From: Bradyrhizobium sp. CCGB01
GTDB lineage: Bacteria; Pseudomonadota; Alphaproteobacteria; Rhizobiales; Xanthobacteraceae
Direction: 5' to 3'
Assembly (NCBI RefSeq): GCF_024199795.1
Contig: NZ_JANADK010000001.1
Span: 6,758,001-6,822,000 of the forward strand
DNA: 64,000 nt
Part shown: piece by piece, positions 8,618 through 16,034 of the stretch
How the letters are laid out: each line of letters starts with the position of its first letter
Position numbering within the stretch: the stretch's first letter is position 1
The notes under the pieces: model-generated
Seen by the model: only the letters and a program-made list of their open reading frames with translations
Told to the model about the DNA's origin: nothing
Database searches by the model: none
Program-made: the position numbers and the translations under genes

Positions 8618-9347
8618 GGTCGAGATATCGGGCAAGACGTTCCGGAGCGTCGCGGGCGAAACCCACGAGGTGCTGGCGCCGGTCAAATTCTCACTTCAGT
8701 CCGGCGAGGTCGGCGTGCTCATCGGCCCCTCCGGCTGCGGCAAGAGCACGATGCTGCGCATCATCCTCGGGCTCGACCGCGATTTTCGCGGGACCGTGGC
8801 ACGGCCACCGGAAGTGCGGATCGGGATGGTGTTCCAGGAGCCGCGGCTGTTGCCGTGGCGCTCGGTCGAACAGAATGTGCGGCTTGCGGCTCCTGATATC
8901 TCCGCGGCAAAACTGTCGGAGCTGTTCAGGATCCTGGAGCTCGACGCACATCGCAGCCACTTTCCGGGCGAATTGTCGCTGGGCCTGGCCCGGCGCGTTG
9001 CACTTGCCCGCGCCTTCGCGGTCGAGCCCGATCTGCTCGTGCTCGACGAGCCCCTCGCCTCGCTCGACGACGCGCTCGCCGGCCGCTTGCGCGACGAGAT
9101 CGCGACGCTGGTGGCGAGCCGTCCGGTGATGACGTTGCTCGTCACCCACAGCCTGGATGATGCGATCCGTCTCGGCGACCGCCTGTTCTTCCTGTCGCCG
9201 CGGCCGGCGCGCATCCTGGCCGAGGTACCCATCGGCATCCCGCGCGAGGCACGCGACGACGCCGCGATCGCCGCGATCAAGGCCGGACTTGCGCAGCGAG
9301 CCCAGGGTGAACAGGGCGGCGAACGCTCCGGGCGGGATGTCTCATAG
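8607..9347 (+). CDS. ABC transporter ATP-binding protein, NitT/TauT type
   Basis: This 246-residue ATPase has Walker A GPSGCGKST, Q-loop VFQEPRLLPWRSVEQN, Walker B LLVLDEPLASLD and switch histidine VTHSLDDAIRLGD. The signature is degenerate: LSLGLARRVALARAF replaces the usual LSGGxxQR, losing one glycine and the glutamine. The start is GTG, inside the end of the permease gene. It energises the importer of 6898-8617. Confidence 0.85.
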   Translation: MRLEVEISGKTFRSVAGETHEVLAPVKFSLQSGEVGVLIGPSGCGKSTMLRIILGLDRDFRGTVARPPEVRIGMVFQEPRLLPWRSVEQNVRLAAPDISAAKLSELFRILELDAHRSHFPGELSLGLARRVALARAFAVEPDLLVLDEPLASLDDALAGRLRDEIATLVASRPVMTLLVTHSLDDAIRLGDRLFFLSPRPARILAEVPIGIPREARDDAAIAAIKAGLAQRAQGEQGGERSGRDVS

Positions 9348-9395
9348 GCAACCGCGCGGCGCGTGTGCTAAACAGGCCGGTAGCGGAGCCTGACG

Positions 9396-10190
9396 ATGAG
9401 ACGAACCGTTGCTCTGACGACGCTTGGCTTCGCGTTCGTCGCGACCATGGCGAGCGCTCAGGACATGATGCGTGACGTCGACCTCACCTCACCCGCCATG
9501 GTCTCCGCTGAAATGAGCCGGCAGGAAGTCGAGGCCGTGCTGGCCAAAACGGGCGCCGGCGTGCCCGCCGACTTCACCGGCACGCGCTTGTCGGGACTCG
9601 ATCTCTCGGGGCTCGACCTTTCCGGGGTGGTGCTTCGCACGGCACGTCTCAACAAGACCAAACTCGGCGGCGCCCGCCTTGATCGAGCGATCCTCGATCA
9701 GGCGTGGCTGCTCGACGCGGATCTCACGGGGGCAAGCCTGAAGGGCGCCAACCTGTTCGCTGCGCAGATGGCGCGCGCTCGCCTCGACGGCGCTGATCTC
9801 ACCGGAGCGCGCATCGCGGCCGATCTCAGCGGCGCGAGCCTGGTCGGCGCCTCGATCGCCGACGCGCATCTCGGCGCCGACATGCGCAACCAGTCGATGG
9901 GGTTGATGCGCGCCGTGCTGCGATCGGCCAATCTCGAACGGTTGAACGCGCGCAACGCCGACCTGTCGCGCGTCGATCTCGAGTTTGCCTCCCTCAGGGG
10001 AGCCGACCTGACCGGGGCGTCGCTCCGGAACGCCCAGCTCGGCGGCGCCGACCTGACCGGGGCAACCGTCATCGACACCGATTTCGAGGGCGCCGACCTC
10101 ACCTCCGCCAAGCTGATTGCACCGATCGGCCTTGACCGCGCCAAGAATTTCGACAAGGCAAAGAACCGCGAGCGCCTGATCAGGCAATAA
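9396..10190 (+). CDS. Exported pentapeptide-repeat protein
   Basis: This 264-residue protein has a signal peptide (cleavage near ASAQ). From about residue 60 on it consists of A(D/N)LxG-type pentapeptides (LSGLDLSGLDLSGVVLRTA, ADLTGASLKGANLFAAQMA, ADLTGASLRNAQLGGADL), which form a right-handed quadrilateral beta-helix. A periplasmic location is implied. It follows the ABC ATPase by 48 bp in the same direction and may be cotranscribed. Function is unknown; scaffold or protein-interaction roles are usual for the fold. Confidence 0.8.
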   Translation: MRRTVALTTLGFAFVATMASAQDMMRDVDLTSPAMVSAEMSRQEVEAVLAKTGAGVPADFTGTRLSGLDLSGLDLSGVVLRTARLNKTKLGGARLDRAILDQAWLLDADLTGASLKGANLFAAQMARARLDGADLTGARIAADLSGASLVGASIADAHLGADMRNQSMGLMRAVLRSANLERLNARNADLSRVDLEFASLRGADLTGASLRNAQLGGADLTGATVIDTDFEGADLTSAKLIAPIGLDRAKNFDKAKNRERLIRQ

Positions 10191-10216
10191 CGGCGTCGCC
10201 TTGGGAGGACGATTTG

Positions 10217-10564
10217 ATGCGTTGGACTCTGGTGTTGATCGCGGTGCTGGCGTTTGCCGGCGAAGCCGCCGCGCAAGGCAAAGGCAAGGGCATCCGGCTC
10301 TGGAATTTGACGACGGAGACCATCTCCGGCTTCCAGCTCTCGCCGGCCGGCAAGACCGACTGGGGACCGAACCAGTGCCTGAACGACAAGGACAAGGAGG
10401 TCGATCACGACGAGCGGCTGCGCATCACCGGCGTCGAGCCCGGCCGCTACGACGCCAAGGTCAGCTATCCCAACGCGCGGCAGTGCGTCGTCCGCGACAT
10501 CGAGATCAGGGCCGATGCGGTGTTCTCGATCGCCGACAAGGATCTGAAAGACTGTACCAAGTAG
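10217..10564 (+). CDS. Small exported hypothetical protein
   Basis: This 115-residue protein has a signal peptide (cleavage near AAAQG). The mature part reads like a small beta-sandwich (IRLWNLTTETISGFQLSPAG...YDAKVSYPNAR) with three cysteines: Cys58 (NQCL), the one in QCVVRD and the one in KDCTK at the end. The start ATG 10217 is preceded by GGAGGA. Proteins of this style are common in Rhizobiales as unannotated periplasmic proteins. It follows the pentapeptide gene closely. Confidence 0.7.
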   Translation: MRWTLVLIAVLAFAGEAAAQGKGKGIRLWNLTTETISGFQLSPAGKTDWGPNQCLNDKDKEVDHDERLRITGVEPGRYDAKVSYPNARQCVVRDIEIRADAVFSIADKDLKDCTK

Positions 10565-10574
10565 CGCGGGCGCT

Positions 10575-10784
10575 TCACGCCTTGTCGTTCGGGTGCGGAT
10601 ATTCGCAGCGCCACCGCACCGCCTGCCACTTCGGATGGTCGCCGACCCATTGCGCGATATAGGGTGGCGCGGCCATCGCGCATTGCCGCGGCGACCCCGC
10701 ATAGTTGAACACCAGATGCTGCTCCTCGCAGGTCGCAGGCGAGAGCACCGCACACACAGTCACCACCAGGTCAATCGGATTCAT
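10575..10784 (-). CDS. Small cysteine-containing conserved protein
   Basis: This 69-residue protein starts at 10784, with GAGAGGAT upstream. It has four cysteines (11, 19, 35, 60) and the pattern VVTVCAVLSPATCEEQHL...QCAMAAPPYIAQW...VRWRCEYP, which I recall from a widespread uncharacterised family of short rhizobial proteins. It converges with the preceding gene, with a 10-bp gap. Confidence 0.65.
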   Translation of the reverse strand: MNPIDLVVTVCAVLSPATCEEQHLVFNYAGSPRQCAMAAPPYIAQWVGDHPKWQAVRWRCEYPHPNDKA

Positions 10785-10898
10785 GCCGGGATCCTCTCGC
10801 AAGGGCGATAGAGATTAGCACGAAAGGTTACGCTTCGCGGAGCGGGAAGTTTCAATTTGGTGGGAGATAATGGGAGGAACCGTGGGCCACACACTGAC

Positions 10899-10923
10899 TG
10901 CCTTCTCCTCGTGGGGGAGAAGA
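10899..10923. repeat. Fragment of the CTCTCCCC intergenic repeat
   Basis: CTTCTCCTCGTGGGGGAGAAG is a single hairpin matching one arm of the elements at 6272 and 28,159. It sits just past the 3' end of the outer-membrane protein gene and could serve as its terminator. Confidence 0.5.
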
Positions 10924-10952
10924 TGCACCTCCGTCGCGGTAACACACCCGGT

Positions 10953-11822
10953 CTAGAAGTTAACCCCGAACACCAATCGCGCCTGGTGCCGCTCGAAATT
11001 GACGAGGTCGAGATTGGCGCTCGATCCGGCCGGACGTCCCCAGGCCTGCATGCTCCAGCTTAACGTGAGCCGCGACTTCTCCGAGAGCTGGAAATACGCG
11101 GTCGGACCGATGAACAAGGCCTGGCCTGAAAACTCGCCGAGACCGATGCCGTCATATTGCCGGAAGTATCGCATCTCCCCGCCGAGCAGAAAATTGGGGC
11201 GCACGCGCACCATGCCGGCGAAGGCCGCGCCGACGGTCGAGCTCTTTTCCGACACGCCCGCGACCTCGAAGCGAGCCCATTCCGGCTGGTAGATCAGATT
11301 GAGCGCCGCGATGGCGTAGTTCGGGATCAGCTCGCGATCGAAGGCGAGCGTGAAGTCGGTGCCGTACATCCGCCCTTTCGCGCCGCTGGTCTCGTCGATG
11401 CGGTCGCCATGGAGCTCGGCGGCGACAGTCAGGCCAAATGGCGCGCGCTCGCGGTCGAGCAGGCGATAGCGCAGGTCGAGCGATGCGCCCTGAAAATTGA
11501 ACTGGCGGCGATCGTCGATGTCGGGGACGCCGGTGATGTCGTGCAGCGTGGCGGTGCCGCCGACCTCGATGCGGAAGTTCGGCAACGGCACCACCTCGAT
11601 CTCGACCTCCTGCGCCAAGGCGCGATAGGTCCCGCCGCCCTTGCCGAAACGCCCCGTGGTCTGGCTTTGAAATTCGCGCTCGCCGGGATTGCCGACATCG
11701 GTGCCGATCATGAAGCCGAAGATATGCTCGGTATCAAAGCCCTCTTCGGCGCTGGCGCACGCCGGTGCAAGCGCGATGCTGCAGGCGGCTATGGTCCAGA
11801 ATGTATGGGCTCTCGCGCGCAT
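10953..11822 (-). CDS. Outer-membrane beta-barrel-like protein
   Basis: This 289-residue protein has a signal peptide ending near ACASAEE. The mature chain alternates polar and hydrophobic residues in strands and ends in the aromatic RLVFGVNF, typical of outer-membrane barrels. It lies 60 bp downstream of pqqA on the same strand and is probably cotranscribed with it. The frame opens 12 codons earlier (11858), but 11822 gives the better signal peptide. It could be a channel for alcohols or a metal complex; that is only a guess from context. Confidence 0.7.
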   Translation of the reverse strand: MRARAHTFWTIAACSIALAPACASAEEGFDTEHIFGFMIGTDVGNPGEREFQSQTTGRFGKGGGTYRALAQEVEIEVVPLPNFRIEVGGTATLHDITGVPDIDDRRQFNFQGASLDLRYRLLDRERAPFGLTVAAELHGDRIDETSGAKGRMYGTDFTLAFDRELIPNYAIAALNLIYQPEWARFEVAGVSEKSSTVGAAFAGMVRVRPNFLLGGEMRYFRQYDGIGLGEFSGQALFIGPTAYFQLSEKSRLTLSWSMQAWGRPAGSSANLDLVNFERHQARLVFGVNF

Positions 11823-11882
11823 CCCTGACACTACCACGGCTTCGACGGCGTTTGCCATCGAAGCCGCGGCAGGTCGTCAGTC

Positions 11883-11963
11883 TTACTTGCGCGAAGCGCA
11901 GGCGTACATGTTGATTTCCATGCCGACCGGCACTTCCACGATCTTCGGAGCTTTCCAAGCCAT
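11883..11963 (-). CDS. pqqA: Coenzyme PQQ precursor peptide PqqA (orphan copy)
   Basis: This 26-residue reading frame encodes MAWKAPKIVEVPVGMEIN followed by MYACASRK. Glu16 and Tyr20 are spaced E-x-x-x-Y as required for PQQ synthesis, where PqqE joins their side chains before the backbone is excised. GGGAGA lies about 8 bp upstream of the ATG. The gene is too short for ordinary ORF calling. None of pqqB, C, D or E is in the window, so this is a detached copy placed between a lanmodulin gene and an outer-membrane protein gene, close to two PQQ dehydrogenase operons. The sequence match to the family is unmistakable. Confidence 0.95.
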   Translation of the reverse strand: MAWKAPKIVEVPVGMEINMYACASRK

Positions 11964-12134
11964 TCGGGGTCTCCCAAGGGATTGAGCGCGACATCGCGCG
12001 GGGCAAAACCTAGGGCTGCGTCAGGCACAGCGCAAGCGGGGAATCGAACCGCCGACACAGCGAACTGTCGCATCGCGCTCACGAATTTCTCTCTCGGGCA
12101 AACCGTCTTCGCTCCCAGTCAAGCGCAGCTGATT

Positions 12135-12527
12135 TCACCGCAACAATCGCAGCAGCGCGCGGCCGGCGCGCGAGTTCAGCTCCTTCGCATCCAGCGTTCC
12201 ATCCTTGTCGGGATTCGCCGCGTTGAAGCGCTGCTCCACCACCGCGAGATATTCGTCGAGCGTGAGAGTCCCGTCGCGATCAGGATCGGCGGCCGCGAGT
12301 TCTTTCGCCGTTAACCGTCCGCGCAATTCGCGGGCGTCGAGCGTGCCGTCGCGATCGGGATCGAGCCTGGCGAACAACGCGCTGGCAGCCTTCTTCACTT
12401 CGGCGAGATCGAGCGTGCCGTCATTGTCGGTATCGAACATCTTTACGGCGTTGCCGGAGGCCGCACATGCCGGGCCGGACAGCAGTGCAAGCGTGAGTGC
12501 AAGCGCAACAGAGCGACGCGATATCAT
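12135..12527 (-). CDS. lanM: Lanmodulin-type lanthanide-binding EF-hand protein
   Basis: This 130-residue periplasmic protein has a signal peptide (residues 1-22). Four 12-residue EF-hand loops lie at 32-43 (DTDNDGTLDLAE), 56-67 (DPDRDGTLDARE), 81-92 (DPDRDGTLTLDE) and 105-116 (NPDKDGTLDAKE). Proline at loop position 2 in loops 2-4, the 24/25/24 spacing and Asn at position 1 of loop 4 match lanmodulin of Methylorubrum extorquens, which binds lanthanides very tightly. Loop 1 has Thr instead of Pro, and loop 3 has Thr at position 9 where Asp is usual. The start is supported by GGGAGG. It is divergent from the lanthanide-type PQQ dehydrogenase gene. Confidence 0.9.
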   Translation of the reverse strand: MISRRSVALALTLALLSGPACAASGNAVKMFDTDNDGTLDLAEVKKAASALFARLDPDRDGTLDARELRGRLTAKELAAADPDRDGTLTLDEYLAVVEQRFNAANPDKDGTLDAKELNSRAGRALLRLLR

Positions 12528-12868
12528 GAAAACCTCCCTGACCAAGGGCTCCGATTCGAGCCGGTTCGAAACGACATAAGTCCACAAGCGAGCCGCGGTT
12601 CAAGTCCGGACTTGCATCTTGCGCGCCGCACAACTCGCGGAACCCGACGGCCCGAGCGCGGCAGCCCGTGCCGGCGCTGCTTCATGCCGCGGAATTTTTT
12701 CAGCGCCTGCGCACAAGTGAGAGCCGCCCGTAAGGTCTCCGTCAGGTAACCGGCATCGGGCGCCCAGCATATCGGCGTCGCAATTACGACTTTCGTATTG
12801 ACGAGTTTTGCGTTCGGGCGGAGTGTTGCTGTCGCAGCGTCAAAAGGCGCGCATATTGGGAGGAACGG
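12528..12868. promoter_or_regulatory. Divergent promoter region between lanM and the ExaF-like gene
   Basis: These 341 bp hold no convincing gene. They must carry the promoters of lanM (leftward) and the dehydrogenase operon (rightward), whose ribosome site GGGAGGA is at 12858-12864. A-T-rich blocks occur near 12692 and 12781-12810 (CAATTACGACTTTCGTATTG), but I cannot place -35/-10 boxes with confidence. Confidence 0.5.
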
Positions 12869-14533
12869 ATGAAACGCTTTGCGATGGCCGCGAGCCTCGT
12901 CATGCTTGCATCGACTTGTGCGAGCGCACAAACCACCGAGCAACTGGTCAAGGGCGCGACCGATACATCGAACGTTCTCAATTACGGGATGGGCTACAAT
13001 CTCCAGCGCTTCTCGACGCTGAACCAGATCAACAAGGACACCGTCAAGAATCTCGTCCCGGTCTGGAACTACAGCTTCAACGATGATCGCAGCGAGGAAT
13101 CGCAACCCCTGGTATACAATGGCGTCATCTATGTGACCTCCCACAACGCCACGATGGCGGTCGATGCCAAGACGGGCAAGCAGATCTGGAAATCCAAGGT
13201 CGAGTATCCTGCCGAGACGCCGCGCATCGTCTGCTGCGGCATCATCAACCGCGGCGCCGCGCTCTATGACGGCAAAGTCTTCCGCACCACGCTCGACGCC
13301 AACGTGATCGCGCTCGATGCCAAGGACGGCAAGGAGCTGTGGCGGCAGAAGGCCGCCGACATCAAGGAAGGCTATTCGATGACGGTGGCGCCGCTGGTCG
13401 CCGACGGTGTCGTGATCACCGGCATCTCGGGCGCCGAGTTCGGCACCCGCGGCTTCATCGACGGCTGGGATCCGGCAACGGGCAAGCATCTGTGGCGCAC
13501 CCATTCGATCCCCTCGCCGGACGAGCCCGGCGGCGACACCTGGAAGGGCGACACCTGGAAGCTCGGCGGCGGCTCGACCTGGATCACGGGCTCGTACGAT
13601 CCCGAGCTGAACACGGTCTATTGGGGCATCGGCAATCCCGGCCCGTTCAATTCGGCGGTGCGCCCCGGCGACAACCTCTACACCTGCTCCGTGCTGGCGA
13701 TGGATCCCAAGACCGGCAAGATCAAGTGGCACTACCAGTTCTCGCCGAACAACCCGTTCGACTATGACGCCGTGGCCGAGATGGTCCTCGCCGACATGAA
13801 CGTCGAGGGCAAGCCGACCAAGGTGCTGATGGATGCCAACCGCAACGGCTTCTTCTACGTGCTCGACCGCACCAACGGAAAGCTGCTCGCGGCCAATCCC
13901 TACGTGAAGGTGAACTGGGCAACCGGCGTCGACATGAAGACGGGCAAGCCGATCGAGACCGACGTTTCCAAGGATGCGCGCGAGGGCAAGAAGGTGATCG
14001 TCTATCCGTCGATCCTCGGCGGCAAGAACTGGGAGCCGATGTCGTTCAATCCGCAGACCGGATTGGCCTACGCCAACACGCTCGCCTTCGGCGGCAAGTA
14101 CAAGTCGGAGCCCGTCACCTTCAAGCAGGGCGAATGGTATCTCGGCATGGACCTGACCGATCCTTGGGAGTTCGGGGACGGCGCGCGCGGCCATCTGAAG
14201 GCGATCGATCCCATGACCGGCAAGGCCAAGTGGGAGGCACCGGCCGACATTCCGCGCTTCTCCGGCGTGCTGTCGACCGCGGGCGGCGTCGTGTTCACGG
14301 GCGCGCTGACCGGCGAGTTCGAGGCCTTCGATGCCGACACCGGCAAGAAGCTCTGGCAGTTCCAGACCGGCTCCGGCATCGAGGGACAACCGGTGACCTG
14401 GCAGCAGGATGGCGTGCAATACGTTGCCGTCACCTCCGGCTATGGCGGCGTCTACTCGCTGTTCTCCGGCGACGAGCGGCTTGCCAAGGTGCCGCCCGGC
14501 GGCTCGCTGTGGGTTTTTGCGGTCAAGCAGTAA
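12869..14533 (+). CDS. PQQ-dependent alcohol dehydrogenase, lanthanide type (ExaF/PedH-like)
   Basis: This 554-residue periplasmic quinoprotein has a signal peptide ending near CASAQ. It is an eight-bladed propeller with tryptophan-docking repeats such as AVDAKTGKQIWKSK and ALDAKDGKELWRQK. Features are the adjacent cysteine pair in RIVCCGIINRG, which forms the ring over PQQ, and the catalytic Asp298 followed by Asp300 in PFDYDAVAE; the second Asp is the hallmark of lanthanide enzymes. The YGMGYNLQRFSTLNQIN start and single-subunit layout resemble ExaF/PedH. It oxidises a primary alcohol, exact substrate unknown, and passes electrons to the cytochrome encoded next. Confidence 0.88.
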   Translation: MKRFAMAASLVMLASTCASAQTTEQLVKGATDTSNVLNYGMGYNLQRFSTLNQINKDTVKNLVPVWNYSFNDDRSEESQPLVYNGVIYVTSHNATMAVDAKTGKQIWKSKVEYPAETPRIVCCGIINRGAALYDGKVFRTTLDANVIALDAKDGKELWRQKAADIKEGYSMTVAPLVADGVVITGISGAEFGTRGFIDGWDPATGKHLWRTHSIPSPDEPGGDTWKGDTWKLGGGSTWITGSYDPELNTVYWGIGNPGPFNSAVRPGDNLYTCSVLAMDPKTGKIKWHYQFSPNNPFDYDAVAEMVLADMNVEGKPTKVLMDANRNGFFYVLDRTNGKLLAANPYVKVNWATGVDMKTGKPIETDVSKDAREGKKVIVYPSILGGKNWEPMSFNPQTGLAYANTLAFGGKYKSEPVTFKQGEWYLGMDLTDPWEFGDGARGHLKAIDPMTGKAKWEAPADIPRFSGVLSTAGGVVFTGALTGEFEAFDADTGKKLWQFQTGSGIEGQPVTWQQDGVQYVAVTSGYGGVYSLFSGDERLAKVPPGGSLWVFAVKQ

Positions 14534-14543
14534 CCCCGGCGCG

Positions 14544-14900
14544 ATGCGGAAAGACGTATCTCACAAGACGGTGGCGACGATCGCCACCGTCGCGGTGCTG
14601 ACGGTCGCGCTTGCGGCGACCGTTCGTGCCGCGGACGACGCAACCGGCAATCCCCTTCAGGCGCAGATCGACCATGGTAAGTCGACCTATGCCTCGAAAT
14701 GCTCGCACTGCCACGGCCCCAATCTGATGAACTCCGGCACCATCACGCCGGACCTGCGCGCCTTCCCCGACGACAAGATGCGCTTCGTCACCACCGTGAA
14801 GAACGGCAAGAACAACAAGATGCCGCCCTGGGCCGACATTCTCAACGACGACCAGATCGCGGATCTCTGGGCCTTCGTCTCCAGCCGGAGAAAGCCATGA
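14544..14900 (+). CDS. Periplasmic c-type cytochrome partner of the ExaF-like dehydrogenase
   Basis: This 118-residue protein has a signal peptide (cleavage near VRAADD). Haem attachment is CSHCH (Cys53, Cys56, His57), and Met93 in NNKMPPW is the probable sixth ligand. It has a class I cytochrome c fold with the terminal helix DDQIADLWAFV. It lies 10 bp downstream of the dehydrogenase and overlaps the next gene by 4 bp. By position it is the electron acceptor of the dehydrogenase. Confidence 0.88.
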   Translation: MRKDVSHKTVATIATVAVLTVALAATVRAADDATGNPLQAQIDHGKSTYASKCSHCHGPNLMNSGTITPDLRAFPDDKMRFVTTVKNGKNNKMPPWADILNDDQIADLWAFVSSRRKP

Positions 14901-15823
14901 GGAGCTGGCTCGCTGCGTGGAGTGTTGCCGCGATCCTCGCGGCGGCGACGGTCGCCCGCGCGGCCGACGATCCGCTCAAAGTATGTCTCGACGAGGACCG
15001 ACCGCCGCTCTCGGTGCATCTGCGGGGCAAGCCGGATTCCGGCTTCGACGTGCTGCTGGCACAGGCGATCGCGGAGCGGATGGGAAGGCCGCTGAAAATC
15101 CAGTGGTTCGAGAGCAAGCTGGACGAGGATTCCAGTCCGCAGCTCGAGGCCAACGCCCTGCTCTCCGACGGGCGCTGCTCGCTGGTCGGCGGCTATGCGC
15201 TGACGACGGATTCTCTCGTCAAGCCTGGCATGAAGACGGCACGCTTGCCGGCTTTCTCCGGGGCCACGCGTGACGACCGGCGCCGCCGCGTCGCCGTCGG
15301 CGTGCTCGCGCCGAGCCAGCCCTATGTTTACTCGCCGATGACAGTCGTGCTCGGGCCGAAGGCGCGGGGTCGCAAGATCGGCGACATCGGCGACCTCGCC
15401 GGCCTTCGCCTCGCGATCGAGAGCGGCTCGCTGGGCGATGCCATCCTGATGACCTTCGACAAGGGCCGCCTGATCGACGGCATCACCCATCTCGTTCCCG
15501 GCCGCGACGATCTCCTCGGCGCGCTCCAGCGCGGCGACTATGACGCGACGCTGATCGACCTCGGCCGCTTCGACGCCCACCGCGCCGCACATCCCGATAC
15601 GGCAATTACCGCGTCCGGCTATTACTATCCGATCGGCGCCAATCGCGGCTATGTCGGGCTTGCCAGCGATCCCGCGCTGATCGATGCCGTCAACTCCGCG
15701 CTGACCGGCCTTGCTGCCGAAGGCAAGATCGCCGAATTCGGCAAGCAGGCCGGCCTCACCTATTTGCCGCCGCGCGAGCCTGCGATCTTGGGCGATGTCT
15801 GGATGAAGATCATTCAGCGGTGA
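14897..15823 (+). CDS. XoxJ/MxaJ-like periplasmic binding protein
   Basis: This 308-residue solute-binding family 3 type protein has a signal peptide (cleavage near ARAADD). Lobe 1 opens with LKVCLDEDRPPLSV and contains GFDVLLAQAIAERMG; lobe 2 has IGDIGDLAGLRLAIESGSLG. In methanol dehydrogenase operons the J protein follows the dehydrogenase and cytochrome and is thought to assist enzyme activation. Here it completes a dehydrogenase-cytochrome-J set with the ExaF-like enzyme, whereas the true xoxF operon lacks it. Confidence 0.82.
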   Translation: MRSWLAAWSVAAILAAATVARAADDPLKVCLDEDRPPLSVHLRGKPDSGFDVLLAQAIAERMGRPLKIQWFESKLDEDSSPQLEANALLSDGRCSLVGGYALTTDSLVKPGMKTARLPAFSGATRDDRRRRVAVGVLAPSQPYVYSPMTVVLGPKARGRKIGDIGDLAGLRLAIESGSLGDAILMTFDKGRLIDGITHLVPGRDDLLGALQRGDYDATLIDLGRFDAHRAAHPDTAITASGYYYPIGANRGYVGLASDPALIDAVNSALTGLAAEGKIAEFGKQAGLTYLPPREPAILGDVWMKIIQR

Positions 15824-15830
15824 CGCCTGT

Positions 15831-15940
15831 CATTTGCGGGGCGCCCGCAGGGCGAGCCCGGGATCCATTTCTCCGCAGCACATGCGGCCCGATGGATTCC
15901 GGGCCTGCGTGCTGCGCGCGCATCCCGGAATGACGGAGGG
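15831..15940. repeat. Dispersed intergenic palindromic repeat (GGATTCCGGG type)
   Basis: CCCGGGATCCAT at about 15857-15868 is mirrored by ATGGATTCCGGG at about 15892-15903, and the outer ends GTCATTTGCGGGG and CCCGGAATGAC are partial inverted copies. This resembles a repeat common between genes in Bradyrhizobium. It follows the XoxJ-like gene and precedes the FUSC gene, and an upstream extension of the FUSC frame through it is not real coding. Confidence 0.65.
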
Positions 15941-16034
15941 TGCGGTTGGCAACGGAGCGCGTCACCATCGATTCGCCTGGCGGCACCGCGAACCGTATGA
16001 TGCCCCGCATTTCATTTCGACCATTCGGTGCGCC

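Noticed and set aside
12036..12052. GGTTCGATTCCCC on the reverse strand, resembling a tRNA T-arm
   Set aside because: The T-stem does not pair properly and no acceptor stem, D-arm or anticodon arm can be formed around it.
12524..14419. 631-codon open frame antisense to the ExaF-like dehydrogenase
   Set aside because: High-GC shadow frame; the sense strand encodes a full quinoprotein with all motifs, and the antisense protein is His/Arg/Ala-rich without family features.
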